Part shown: in pieces, positions 1 through 8,633 of the stretch | How positions within the stretch are numbered: the stretch's first letter is position 1 | Layout of the letters: each line of letters begins with the position of its first letter | Assembly (NCBI RefSeq): GCF_036867195.1 | Contig: NZ_JBAJII010000001.1 | Coordinates: 3,224,001-3,288,000 of the forward strand | Reading direction: 5' to 3' | DNA: 64,000 bases | DNA from: Arthrobacter sp. Soc17.1.1.1 | GTDB lineage: Bacteria; Actinomycetota; Actinomycetes; Actinomycetales; Micrococcaceae | Translations under genes and position numbers: made by a program | The notes under the pieces: model-generated | Databases searched by the model: none | The model's input: only the letters and a program-made list of their open reading frames with translations | What the model was told of the DNA's origin: nothing

Positions 1-1215
1 CGCCTCGGGCGGGTACGCCTGATCCCAGGACAGCTGGAAGTTGGGCGCATCCTTGACGAGCTCGAACTGGTACGTGGCGTACTCGGGGTTCGAGGCCTGG
101 TCGAGGAACTGCTCGGTGTTGGTGGTGGTGGGCAGGTTACCGATGGCGATCTGCTCCTGGACGAACTCGTCGGAGTACATGAGCTTCAGGAACTCGGCGG
201 CCTCCTCCGGGTACCGGGTGTCCTTGTGCACGGAGTAGAAGTTGTTGGTGTTGCCGGCGAGGTTGGCGGGGTCACCCTTGCCGCCCTCGATCTCGGGGAA
301 CTCGCTGTAGCCGAGCGAGTTCTCAGCGAACTCGGGATTGGCGTCGAGGTGCGTCGCGTAGGCCCAGGAACCCATGAGCTCGAACCCGGCCCTGCCGCTG
401 GAGAGCAGGGTGGGCGAGCCGCCGTCGGTGAACTTCACCGAGTCGAAGTTGGTGCCGAAGGCACCGGCGTCGATGAGTTCGCGAAGCATGCCGAGGGCCT
501 CGCGGCTCTCCTCGGAGTCCCACACCTCGGTGTCGCCGTCGAGCGCGGCCTGGAAGAGTTCCGGTCCGGCCACGCGGTCGAACACGTACTGGAACCACAT
601 CTGGGTGGGCCACTGGTCCGCTCCACCGAGGGCGATCGGCGTGACGCCTGCGGCCTTCAGCTTCTCGACGTCCTCCAGCAGCTCGTCCCAGGTGGCGGGA
701 GGGGCGTCGATGCCGGCCTGCTGCAGCACCTCGGAGTTGTTGAAGAGCATGACCGGCTGGGTGCCGCGCATCGGGATGCCGTAGCTCTTGTCGTCGACGA
801 CGGCCGTGTTGAAGACCGAGGGCAGGAAGGCATCCTTGAGCTGCGGGTCCTCCTCGATGAAGTCGTCGAGCGGCAGGAGGAGGTCGGCCTTCACGAAGTT
901 CGCGATGCTGCCGCCACCCCAGTTGAAGAAGACGTCCGGAGCGGAGTCCGTGTCGATGATGGTCTGCAGCTTGGTCTGGTAGTCCGCGCCGGGGATCGTG
1001 TCGAGCACGACCTTGACGTCGGAGGTCTCGTTGAACTTCTCGACCATGGCCTGCTCGACCTTGTTGCTGGCGTCGCCGTAGACCGCGACGTGCAGCTCGT
1101 TCTCGGGCCGGCTCGAGGCGTCGCCGCCGCCGCCACCGCACCCGGCAAGGGTGAAGCCCAGCATCATGACCGCGGTGCCCGCAAGAGTGCGGGACATCCA
1201 GGTTCGGTTGTTCAT
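1..1215 (-). CDS. Carbohydrate ABC transporter substrate-binding lipoprotein (partial, C-terminus off the left edge)
   Basis: Extracellular solute-binding protein of the family-1 (sugar) type. It would capture a carbohydrate outside the membrane and deliver it to an ABC permease that must lie beyond the left edge. The start is the ATG at 1213-1215, preceded by GAGAGGCG. The N-terminus is a lipoprotein signal: charged start, hydrophobic stretch, then lipobox LAGC with Cys26, followed by a glycine linker. The body shows family features such as VFFNWGGGS, a GIPMRGTQPVMLFN hinge segment and WDELLEDVEKLKAAGV. 405 codons are present with no stop, so little is missing. It is divergent from the LacI gene, with an operator between them. 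Substrate unknown. Confidence 0.9.
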   Translation of the reverse strand, partial: MNNRTWMSRTLAGTAVMMLGFTLAGCGGGGGDASSRPENELHVAVYGDASNKVEQAMVEKFNETSDVKVVLDTIPGADYQTKLQTIIDTDSAPDVFFNWGGGSIANFVKADLLLPLDDFIEEDPQLKDAFLPSVFNTAVVDDKSYGIPMRGTQPVMLFNNSEVLQQAGIDAPPATWDELLEDVEKLKAAGVTPIALGGADQWPTQMWFQYVFDRVAGPELFQAALDGDTEVWDSEESREALGMLRELIDAGAFGTNFDSVKFTDGGSPTLLSSGRAGFELMGSWAYATHLDANPEFAENSLGYSEFPEIEGGKGDPANLAGNTNNFYSVHKDTRYPEEAAEFLKLMYSDEFVQEQIAIGNLPTTTNTEQFLDQASNPEYATYQFELVKDAPNFQLSWDQAYPPEA

Positions 1216-1235
1216 CGTTGAACGCCTCTCGAAAG

Positions 1236-1255
1236 TTTCGATCATATGATCGAAA
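1236..1255. promoter_or_regulatory. Perfect 20-bp palindrome, putative LacI-family operator
   Basis: TTTCGATCAT followed by its exact reverse complement. It lies 20-40 bp before the solute-binding gene start and just downstream of a plausible promoter, where a bound repressor would block transcription. The divergent neighbour encodes a LacI-family protein, the obvious candidate ligand. The palindrome is even, with an AT centre rather than the more common CG centre. Confidence 0.75.
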
Positions 1256-1271
1256 GTGGTGTTGTCGCATG

Positions 1272-1301
1272 AGTGTATGTAGCGCTCCTCGGCAAATGCA
1301 A
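1272..1301 (-). promoter_or_regulatory. Probable promoter of the solute-binding protein gene
   Basis: On the minus strand TTGCAT (1296-1301) and TACACT (1272-1277) are separated by 18 bp. The operator palindrome begins 16 bp downstream of the -10 element. Assignment is by consensus only. Confidence 0.5.
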
Positions 1302-1380
1302 GGCGGCGTGTGCAGCGGGTCACATTCTGCGACGAGCGGCGTCCGATGGCCCGCGAATACGCGGGGGTAAGCTATCGCTC

Positions 1381-2436
1381 ATGTCGATTCCGGCGGACGA
1401 ACCGCGCGTCACCCTCGCCCACCTTGCCGCGCAGGCAGGGGTGTCCCTCTCCACGATCTCCAAGGTGCTCAACGGGCGCACCGACGTGTCGCCGAAAACC
1501 CGGGCGAAAGTTGAGGAGCTCCTCGAGGAGAACGGCTACCGGCGGCGCAAGGTCTCGACGGCCAAGGCGGGCCTGGTGGAACTGGTGTTCCACGAGCTGG
1601 AGAGCGCCTGGGCCCTCGAACTCATCCGGGGCGTGGAGAACGTGGCCCGCAGCCATGGCCTGAGCGTCGTCCTCACGGAGACCGGTTCGCGGCACGCCCC
1701 CGGACCGGAGTGGATCGAGGGCGTCATGTCGAGGCGGCCCGCCGGCGTGGTCCTCGTGTTCTCGGAACTGCCCCAGGACTTCCGTACGAAGCTGGAGGCC
1801 AGGTCCATCCCGTTCGTGATCATCGACCCTGCAGGCGATCCGTCACCCGACGTCCCCTCGGTGGGGTCGGCCAACTGGTCCGGCGGGATGATGGCCACAC
1901 GGCACCTGATCGACCTGGGCCATACGCGGATCGCGGCGATCAGCGGGCCGGAGGACATGATGTGCTCCCTCGCGAGGATCGACGGATACCGCTCGGCCAT
2001 GAACATGGCGTCCCTGCCGATCGACCCCTCGTTCATCAGGTTCGGCAACTTCCACGTGGACGGCGGCCGGGACCACGCCTTCTCCCTGCTGCGCGGTCCC
2101 CACCCGCCCACCGCGATCTTCGCGGGCAGCGACCTCCAGGCCCTGGGCGTGCTCGACGCCGCCCGGCAGATCGGCCTGCGCGTCCCGGAGGAACTCTCGA
2201 TCGTGGGATACGACGACCTGCCCGTGGCCCAGTGGTCGAGCCCTGCCCTGACCACCGTCCACCAGCCGCTCATCCAGATGGCGGAGGAGGCCACGCGCAT
2301 GGTCCTGCGCCTGCGCGACGGCGAGCGGCCCGACAACCTGCGGCTGGATCTCGCGACGAGTCTCGTGGTGCGCCAGAGCACGTCCGCGCCGGACGGCGTC
2401 CTTGCGGTGGACGGCCCGATCGGGCAGCGAGCCTGA
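1381..2436 (+). CDS. LacI-family transcriptional regulator
   Basis: DNA-binding repressor with a LacI-type helix-turn-helix at residues 10-54 (VTLAHLAAQAGVSLSTISKV, then the hinge-region NG..DVSPKTR) and a periplasmic-binding-protein-like effector domain to about residue 340 (VGYDDLPVAQW near the C-terminus is typical). 351 aa, normal for the family. The start chosen is ATG 1381: TAAGCT at 1368-1373 ends 7 nt before it and there is no Shine-Dalgarno, so a leaderless transcript is likely; the frame is open further upstream but that part has no family similarity. It is divergent from the sugar-binding gene and probably acts at the 1236-1255 palindrome, releasing on binding a sugar. Confidence 0.93.
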   Translation: MSIPADEPRVTLAHLAAQAGVSLSTISKVLNGRTDVSPKTRAKVEELLEENGYRRRKVSTAKAGLVELVFHELESAWALELIRGVENVARSHGLSVVLTETGSRHAPGPEWIEGVMSRRPAGVVLVFSELPQDFRTKLEARSIPFVIIDPAGDPSPDVPSVGSANWSGGMMATRHLIDLGHTRIAAISGPEDMMCSLARIDGYRSAMNMASLPIDPSFIRFGNFHVDGGRDHAFSLLRGPHPPTAIFAGSDLQALGVLDAARQIGLRVPEELSIVGYDDLPVAQWSSPALTTVHQPLIQMAEEATRMVLRLRDGERPDNLRLDLATSLVVRQSTSAPDGVLAVDGPIGQRA

Positions 2437-2518
2437 TCCCGGGGAGTCCACCTCCCGATACGATGACACTCAGACCAGGCGCACGGAGGCTCCTGCAGGA
2501 CGAAGGAGGATCCGCGCT

Positions 2519-3682
2519 GTGCGGTCATCACCCGGCACGGCGAACGGCACCGAGGGCCTTCGCGCGCAGAACCTGTCCCAGATCCTCACCATGGTGCACC
2601 GGGACGGACCGCTGTCCCGCTCCGAGCTGACCCGCCGGAGCGGCTTCAACCGCTCCACCGTCGGCGCCCTCGTGCAGGCCCTCGCGGAGAGGAACCTGGT
2701 GCGCGAGTCCGAGCCGGCCGGCGCGGGACGGGTGGGGCGCCCGAGCCCCATCGTGCAGGCGAACCCCGGCGTGGCCGTGCTCGCGGTCAATCCCGACATC
2801 GATGCGCTGACCGTCGGCGTCGTGGGCCTCGGCGGGCGGGTGCACCATCGCATCCGCCGAGAGACCCGCGGGATCCCGTCGCTCGAGGACGCCGTCGGCC
2901 TCACCCGCGACATCGTGGCCGGCCTGCAGCCGGCGCTGGCAGCCCTCGACCGGGTGCTCGGCGTCGGGATCGCGCTGCCCGGACTCGTCAACGCGGGCAC
3001 GGGCCGCGTGCTCGTGGCACCGCACCTGGGGTGGCGCGACGCCGACCTCACCGGGCCGTTCAGCCGGGCGCTCGGGCTCCCGGCGGTCGCCGGGAACGAT
3101 GCCTCGCTCGGGTCCCTCGCGGAGAGCATCTTCGGCGCGGCGCTCGGGGTACGGGACGCGGTGTACCTGAACGGCAGTGCGAGCGGTATCGGCGGTGGGA
3201 TCGTCACCGGAGGAGCCCAGCTCGTGGGCAGCCGGGGCTTCGGCGGGGAACTCGGCCACACCCTCGTCAGCCCGGGTGGGGCCGCGTGCCACTGCGGCCG
3301 CTCGGGGTGCCTGGACGCCGAGGTACGCCTGGAACGACTGCTCGATGCGGCCGGCGAGGACGCCGGGGGCGGCATCGAGGCGCTCGAGCGGGTGCTCGCC
3401 GAGGACCCCGGGCCGGCCGTCCGAGCCGAGGCCGAACGCCAGCGGGAGTTGCTCACCGTCGCCCTGGTCGACTTCACCAATATCTTCGACCCCCGGCTGA
3501 TCGTCCTCGGCGGATTCCTCGGCGCCCTCGTCGGGTTCCCCGGGGATCAGCTCAGCGGGACGGTCAACGCGGCATCGCTCGCGGGCGGGGTGGAGGTGCG
3601 CCGCGCGGCGCTGGGCCCGGAGCTGCTGCTGATCGGGGCCGCGGAGCTGGCGTTCCAGCCCCTGCTCTCGGCGCCGTCCTGA
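2519..3682 (+). CDS. ROK-family transcriptional regulator (NagC/XylR type)
   Basis: 387 aa. Residues 14-75 form a winged helix (LSRSELTRRSGFNRSTVGAL), followed by a ROK domain. The zinc motif CHCGRSGCLD and the GGELGHT sugar-binding motif are present, as is the Asp in GNDAS. The N-terminal ATP-binding DIGGT motif of ROK kinases is absent, so this should be a sugar-responsive regulator, not a kinase. The GTG at 2519 is preferred because AGGAGGA ends 8 nt before it; the frame runs open to a TTG at 2402, inside the end of the LacI gene, but lacks a ribosome site there. It follows the LacI gene on the same strand by about 80 bp, so both may serve the same sugar locus. Confidence 0.9.
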   Translation: MRSSPGTANGTEGLRAQNLSQILTMVHRDGPLSRSELTRRSGFNRSTVGALVQALAERNLVRESEPAGAGRVGRPSPIVQANPGVAVLAVNPDIDALTVGVVGLGGRVHHRIRRETRGIPSLEDAVGLTRDIVAGLQPALAALDRVLGVGIALPGLVNAGTGRVLVAPHLGWRDADLTGPFSRALGLPAVAGNDASLGSLAESIFGAALGVRDAVYLNGSASGIGGGIVTGGAQLVGSRGFGGELGHTLVSPGGAACHCGRSGCLDAEVRLERLLDAAGEDAGGGIEALERVLAEDPGPAVRAEAERQRELLTVALVDFTNIFDPRLIVLGGFLGALVGFPGDQLSGTVNAASLAGGVEVRRAALGPELLLIGAAELAFQPLLSAPS

Positions 3683-3769
3683 CCTCCTGGAGGACACCCT
3701 CCCAGCGAGCACGTGGAGGCGGCTCCGATGCGGCGGCGACCATCAGGGACCTGTCCGCAGGCATACGGA

Positions 3770-3803
3770 ACGGCGCATCGTCCCTGCCGGGCTGATGCGC
3801 CGT
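3770..3803. terminator. Bidirectional stem-loop between convergent genes
   Basis: ACGGCGCATC pairs perfectly with GATGCGCCGT (10 bp) across a 14-nt loop. It sits between the ends of the ROK and DUF3073 genes. No U-tract, as is common for actinobacterial terminators. Confidence 0.6.
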
Positions 3804-3831
3804 GGTGCACAGAAGGTCGGCGGATCGAGGG

Positions 3832-4071
3832 TCAGCCGGTGCGGCGGGAGCCGCTCTCCTCGCCGTCGTCCTCGACCTCGTCGGCGTACTTGTCCTCATA
3901 CGCCGAGTAGTCCGGTTCAACCGGCTCGACGGGTTCGGTACGTCGGGTGGAAGCACGACTGCCCGGGCCTGTGAGCTCTCGCTGCAGTGCCGAATAGTCA
4001 GTGGCCGGGCTGAAGTACTTCATGTCCCGTGCCTGCTTGGTAGCTTTTGCCTTTTGACGGCCGCGCCCCAT
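3832..4071 (-). CDS. DUF3073 family protein
   Basis: 79-aa protein with the DUF3073 signature at its start: MGRGRQKAK, then KYFSPATDYSALQREL. The rest is hydrophilic, rich in Pro, Glu and Asp, and ends in a basic tail. The family is small, widespread in Actinobacteria and of unknown function; the basic start suggests nucleic-acid or ribosome contact, but that is inference. The ATG at 4069-4071 gives exactly the family N-terminus and has a GGGGGT ribosome site; an upstream GTG at 4110 would add 13 unrelated residues. Confidence 0.88.
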   Translation of the reverse strand: MGRGRQKAKATKQARDMKYFSPATDYSALQRELTGPGSRASTRRTEPVEPVEPDYSAYEDKYADEVEDDGEESGSRRTG

Positions 4072-4371
4072 GGCGTGACCCCCTTTGTGCGTCGATCCGG
4101 AGGTGGTCACTGGGGCACGAGGCCCAAGGCTGCAGCGAGGCCCCGGAGTATTTGGTCAAATTGTCGTAAGTATAGGTTACATGGTTTCACCGTCGCCCGA
4201 GCCCGGTTCGGATCGACGGCGCGCGGGCCGCTGCGGTTGCGGTGCCTCCGGCCTGCCTGATCCACCCGCCCTGCGCCGGGTCCTCGCGGGAGCGAACTTG
4301 GATAGAGTCGGAGCCACGTCGGAGCGTCCCGGCGACGACCGACCAGGAATGCAAGGAGACAGCGGCCCACC
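4072..4371. other. Divergent intergenic region, no gene seen
   Basis: 300 bp between DUF3073 (minus) and the Septum_form gene (plus). The middle (about 4150-4185) is noticeably AT-richer than its surroundings and is where the divergent promoters should lie. TTGGATAGAGT near 4298-4308 could supply a -10 for the plus gene. No convincing short gene or RNA. Confidence 0.5.
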
Positions 4372-5742
4372 ATGAGCAACGAGGAGCAGGCACCGAGGGA
4401 GCCCGGGACCGGTCCCGCGCCGGACAGCACGGACGAGCAGGACGGCCCGACGCTGGTCGATCCCGACGACGTGGTCCTCGACGACGGGGACGTGTCCGCC
4501 GACGCCCTCGAGCCGGAGCTGTCGGTCTCGCCCGAAGCCCTCGATCTGGAGGAGCCTGCCCTCGGACCCGTGCGCATCAGTACCGACGCCGCGGAGGCGG
4601 CCTCGCTCGAGGAGGCCGCCGCCGAGGCACGCGCCGTCGCCGCGGAGGCAGAGGAGACCGGGACGCTCGTCGGCGGGCCGATGCCCGCCGACGCCCCGCT
4701 CGTCCGCGCCGCCCCGGACGGCACGGCACCGGCCGGGGGCGCCGCGGGAGACACGAGCGGCGACACCACTGACGCCACTGGCGCCCCTCACACCGCTGGC
4801 GCCCCTCACACCGCCGGTACTAAAGACACGACCGGCAGCCATGGCGCCTCCGCCGTCCCGCCCCCCGGCGCCGAGCGGCATCCGGACCCCGGGCACGGCG
4901 GGGACGCCGGGCACGGCGGGGACGGCGAGCCCCGCGGGGACGCCGGGAACGGCTACCCTGGCGAGGATGCCGGGGTCCCGATGGGCGGGCACTATGCCTT
5001 CCCGCCCGAGGGCGGCGAGCCTGGCCTCGGGCACCCGGACCCGTACCCAGGGACGGATCCGGCCTTCATCGGCCCGGGAGCCGCAGGAGCAGCCGGAGGC
5101 GCCGGCGTCGCAGGAGCCACCGGAGCGGGGGGCACGACCGGGGGCGCGGGACCCGCCGGCTCGGACGACACCCCGGGGAGCGGCTCCCCCGCCCGCGCCG
5201 GCTGGGTCCCCGAGGCGTCCGACGACGGGCAGCAGGGCGCCGCGCAGGATCCCCTCCGGCGCGACAGGACCCGGGCCAGGAGCAGCGCCCTGCCGCTGCT
5301 CCTGGTGGTCGGCGGTGCCGTCGTGCTCCTCGGACTCCTCGTCTGGCTGCTCGTGTCCCTGTTCGGCGGATCGGACGACGGGCAGCGCGTGGATCCGTCG
5401 TCCCTCGCATCCGGCGAATGCCTGGCGGAGTTCACGGACATCACCGAGGACGCGGCCCGGGTGGACTGCTCCGAACCCCACAACGCGCAGCTCGTGGCGA
5501 GCGAGAGCTACCCGGAGGACGCCGAGTTCCCGGGCCGGGAGCAGCTCGGCCTGCGCGCCGAGGCGGCGTGCGCCGACGCCTCGGCGGCCATCGACCCGGA
5601 CGTCGTCACCGAGGACCTCCGCGTCACCCTGCTCAATGCGGTCCCGACCACTCAGACGTGGGCCGACGGCGACCGCCGCGTGGACTGCTTCGCGGTCGTC
5701 GAGGACGGCGGCACCCTGAGCCGGAGCCTGCTCACCCCCTGA
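4372..5742 (+). CDS. Septum formation (Septum_form) domain membrane protein with long disordered N-terminus
   Basis: 456 aa in three parts. Residues 1-300 are low-complexity, first acidic, then Gly/Ala/Pro/Thr-rich with short repeats, predicted disordered and cytoplasmic. A single membrane helix follows (LPLLLVVGGAVVLLGLLVWL). The outside domain of about 110 residues carries paired cysteines in the Septum_form pattern (SGECLAEF, VDCSEPHNAQ, AACADA, RVDCFAVV). Members are thought to take part in septum formation in Actinobacteria, but no biochemical role is known. ATG 4372 has AAGGAGA 12 nt upstream. It stands alone and ends in a strong terminator. Confidence 0.85.
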   Translation: MSNEEQAPREPGTGPAPDSTDEQDGPTLVDPDDVVLDDGDVSADALEPELSVSPEALDLEEPALGPVRISTDAAEAASLEEAAAEARAVAAEAEETGTLVGGPMPADAPLVRAAPDGTAPAGGAAGDTSGDTTDATGAPHTAGAPHTAGTKDTTGSHGASAVPPPGAERHPDPGHGGDAGHGGDGEPRGDAGNGYPGEDAGVPMGGHYAFPPEGGEPGLGHPDPYPGTDPAFIGPGAAGAAGGAGVAGATGAGGTTGGAGPAGSDDTPGSGSPARAGWVPEASDDGQQGAAQDPLRRDRTRARSSALPLLLVVGGAVVLLGLLVWLLVSLFGGSDDGQRVDPSSLASGECLAEFTDITEDAARVDCSEPHNAQLVASESYPEDAEFPGREQLGLRAEAACADASAAIDPDVVTEDLRVTLLNAVPTTQTWADGDRRVDCFAVVEDGGTLSRSLLTP

Positions 5743-5756
5743 CGGGGCGGGATGCA

Positions 5757-5790
5757 CGAAGGGGAGGGACCGGATGGTCCCTCCCCTTCG
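5757..5790. terminator. Strong bidirectional terminator
   Basis: A 15-bp perfect stem, CGAAGGGGAGGGACC with its complement, closed by loop GGAT, between the convergent Septum_form and clpB genes. Confidence 0.85.
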
Positions 5791-5807
5791 CGTCCGGGGT
5801 GCGGAGG

Positions 5808-8432
5808 CTACCGTGCGGCCCGCACGAGCAGGCCCTCCGGCTCCGCCCCGGGGTCCCCGAGCGCGTCCACATCGGGCTCCGGACGGTCGACGACCACGGT
5901 GTCGCCGTCGACGATCTCGCCGGCGAGGATGCCCCGGGCCAGCCGGTCACCGATCTCGCGCTGGACGAGTCGGCGGAGCGGGCGGGCGCCGTACGCCGGG
6001 TCGAACCCGGTGAGGGCGAGCCACTCGCTGGCGGCCTCACTGACGTCGAGCTCGAGCCTGCGGTCGTGCAGCCGGTCGCCCAGCGACTTCACCTGCAGCT
6101 CCACGATCCGCGACAGCTCGTCGAGGCTCAGCGGGTCGAACACCACGACGTCGTCGAGCCGGTTCAGGAACTCCGGCCGGAAGTTCGCGTTGACGGCCGA
6201 CATCACGGCGGCGCGCTTCGCGGCGTCGTCGAGGGACGGGTCCACGAGGAACTGCGAGCCCAGGTTCGAGGTCATCACGAGGATCACGTTGCGGAAGTCG
6301 ACCGTGCGGCCCTGACCGTCGGTGAGGCGGCCGTCGTCGAGCACCTGCAGCAGCAGGTCGAAGACCTCGGGGTGCGCCTTCTCCACCTCGTCGAGCAGCA
6401 CCACGCTGTAAGGGCGGCGCCGCACGGCCTCGGTGAGCTGGCCGCCCTCCTCGTAGCCCACGTATCCCGGAGGAGCACCGACGAGGCGCGCCACCGAGTG
6501 CTTCTCCGAGTACTCGGACATGTCGATCCGGATCATGGCGCGCTCGTCGTCGAACAGGAAGTCCGCGAGCGCCTTGGCGAGCTCCGTCTTGCCCACACCG
6601 GTGGGGCCGAGGAACAGGAAGGAGCCCGTGGGGCGGTTCGGGTCCGAGACGCCGGCCCGGGCCCGCCGGACGGCGTCGGACACCGCGGACACCGCCCGCT
6701 TCTGCCCGATCAGGCGTGCGCCGATCACATCCTCCATGGCCAGGAGCTTCTCGCTCTCGCCCTGGAGCATGCGTCCTGCGGGGATGCCCGTCCAGGCGGA
6801 GATCACCTCGGCGATGTCGTTCGCGGTGACCTCCTCGGCGACCATCAGCTCCGGGGCGTTGGCGCTCTGCTCCTCGGCGGCCTGCGCCTCGCGCAGCTCG
6901 CGCTCCACCTGCGGGATCTCCCCGTACAGGATGCGCGACGCCGTCTCGAGGTCCCCTTCGCGCTGGGCGCGGTCGGCCTGCGAGCGCAGGTCGTCGAGGG
7001 ATGCCTTCAGGTCGCCCACGCGGTTCAGGCCGGCCTTCTCCGACTCCCACCGCGCGTTCAGCCCGTCGAGTTCCTCCTGGCGGTCCGCCATCTCGGCGCG
7101 CAGGGCGTCCAGCCTCTCGCGGGACGCCTCGTCCTTCTCACGGGACAGCGCCATCTCCTCCATGCGCATCCGCTCGAGGGACCGGCGCAGCTCGTCGATC
7201 TCCACCGGCGCGGAGTCGATCTCCATGCGCAGGCGCGAGGCCGCCTCGTCGACGAGGTCGATGGCCTTGTCCGGGAGCTGCCGCCCCGGGATGTACCGGT
7301 GGGACAGCGTGGCAGCGGCCACGAGCGCGGAGTCGGCGATCGAGACCTTGTGGTGCGCCTCGTAGCGCTGCTTCAGGCCGCGCAGGATGCCGATCGTGTC
7401 GGGAACGGACGGTTCGCCGACGTACACCTGCTGGAACCTCCGCTCCAGTGCGGGGTCCTTCTCGACGTTCTCGCGGTACTCGTCGAGCGTCGTCGCACCG
7501 ATGAGCCGGAGCTCACCGCGGGCCAGCATGGGCTTGAGCATGTTCCCGGCGTCCATGGAACCCTCGGACGCACCGGCACCCACCACGGTGTGCAGCTCGT
7601 CGATGAACGTGACCACCTGGCCGTTGGACGAGCGGATCTCCTCGAGCACCGCCTTCAGGCGCTCCTCGAACTCCCCGCGGTACTTGGCGCCCGCGATCAT
7701 GGAGCCGAGATCGAGGCTGATCAGGCTCTTCCCCCGGAGCGACTCGGGGACGTCCCCGGCCACCATGCGCTGCGCGAGGCCCTCGACGACGGCGGTCTTG
7801 CCCACGCCGGGCTCGCCGATCAGGACGGGGTTGTTCTTCGTGCGGCGGCTGAGCACCTGGACCACACGGCGGATCTCGGCGTCGCGCCCGATCACGGGAT
7901 CGAGCTTGCCGCTGCGGGCCACCTCGGTGAGGTCCACGCCGAACTTCTCGAGGGCCTGGAAGGTGTTCTCGGGGTCCGGGGTGGTCACGCGCCGGTCACC
8001 GCGCACGCCGGGGAGCGCGGAGGCGAGGACCTCACGCGTGAGCCCGGCGGACCGGAGGATGCCGCCCGCGGCACCGGCGTCGGAGGCGAGGGCCAGCAGG
8101 AGGTGCTCGGTGGAGACGAACTGGTCCCCCAGGGTGTCGGCCTCCTCCTTGGCGGCGTTGACCGTCTGCAGGGCACCGCGGGAGAACTGCGGCTGCGCCA
8201 CGGAGGATCCCGACGACGACGGCAGGGCCTTGATCGCGGCGCTGGCCTGCACGCTCACGGTATCGGGATCGGCGCCCGCGGCCTTGAGCAGCGCGACGGC
8301 GATGCCTTCCCGCTGATCCAGCAGTGCCTTGAGGAAGTGGGGGGTCTCGATCTGTGCATTGCCCGCCGTGGAGGCATTCATGGCGGCAGCCGACAGCACC
8401 TCACGGCTCTTGGTGGTGAAATTGGTGTCCAC
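5808..8432 (-). CDS. clpB: ClpB, ATP-dependent disaggregase (Hsp100)
   Basis: Cytoplasmic hexameric AAA+ chaperone that pulls proteins out of aggregates with DnaK/DnaJ/GrpE. 874 aa, full length. Order: Clp N-domain with two repeats (1-145), first AAA+ module (Walker A GEPGVGKT near residue 207, Walker B FIDELH), coiled-coil M-domain (about 410-530), second AAA+ module ([10 protein letters not shown] near 610, [13 protein letters not shown]), C-terminal oligomerisation domain. The M-domain identifies ClpB rather than ClpC or ClpA. Start is GTG 8430-8432 with AAGGA 8-9 nt before it. A HAIR box overlapping the promoter places it in the HspR regulon with the dnaK operon of this window. Confidence 0.98.
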   Translation of the reverse strand: MDTNFTTKSREVLSAAAMNASTAGNAQIETPHFLKALLDQREGIAVALLKAAGADPDTVSVQASAAIKALPSSSGSSVAQPQFSRGALQTVNAAKEEADTLGDQFVSTEHLLLALASDAGAAGGILRSAGLTREVLASALPGVRGDRRVTTPDPENTFQALEKFGVDLTEVARSGKLDPVIGRDAEIRRVVQVLSRRTKNNPVLIGEPGVGKTAVVEGLAQRMVAGDVPESLRGKSLISLDLGSMIAGAKYRGEFEERLKAVLEEIRSSNGQVVTFIDELHTVVGAGASEGSMDAGNMLKPMLARGELRLIGATTLDEYRENVEKDPALERRFQQVYVGEPSVPDTIGILRGLKQRYEAHHKVSIADSALVAAATLSHRYIPGRQLPDKAIDLVDEAASRLRMEIDSAPVEIDELRRSLERMRMEEMALSREKDEASRERLDALRAEMADRQEELDGLNARWESEKAGLNRVGDLKASLDDLRSQADRAQREGDLETASRILYGEIPQVERELREAQAAEEQSANAPELMVAEEVTANDIAEVISAWTGIPAGRMLQGESEKLLAMEDVIGARLIGQKRAVSAVSDAVRRARAGVSDPNRPTGSFLFLGPTGVGKTELAKALADFLFDDERAMIRIDMSEYSEKHSVARLVGAPPGYVGYEEGGQLTEAVRRRPYSVVLLDEVEKAHPEVFDLLLQVLDDGRLTDGQGRTVDFRNVILVMTSNLGSQFLVDPSLDDAAKRAAVMSAVNANFRPEFLNRLDDVVVFDPLSLDELSRIVELQVKSLGDRLHDRRLELDVSEAASEWLALTGFDPAYGARPLRRLVQREIGDRLARGILAGEIVDGDTVVVDRPEPDVDALGDPGAEPEGLLVRAAR

Positions 8433-8473
8433 GCGCGGTTCCTTTCCGTCCTGACGCAGGGATGGCGATCACA

Positions 8474-8492
8474 TTGAGTGTACTCGACTCAA
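8474..8492. promoter_or_regulatory. HAIR operator (HspR site) of clpB
   Basis: TTGAGT-N7-ACTCAA, matching the core of the HspR consensus CTTGAGT-N7-ACTCAAG with the exact spacer. The minus-strand -10 candidate TACACT lies inside it (8477-8482), so HspR binding would exclude polymerase. Confidence 0.9.
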
Positions 8493-8633
8493 CTTTGATG
8501 CGGGGCTGGATATTCCCGGGGGACACCCCTGTACCGGTGCTGTACGCTCCCGGCGTCGGGGATCAGCGGCGGGGCCCGATGCCCGGTGAGGCGCGGAGCG
8601 GCCAGAGACCGCGTCTCCGACATAATGGCCCGT

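Noticed and set aside
226..1270. Long open frames opposite and out of frame with the solute-binding gene
   Set aside because: They overlap a clear lipoprotein gene, contain Arg/His-rich or Gly/Val-rich composition typical of high-GC antisense frames and show no domain.
5418..8477. A 1,019-codon open frame antisense to clpB
   Set aside because: ClpB on the other strand is fully conserved with Walker motifs; the antisense frame has a repetitive His/Leu/Gly composition and no family.
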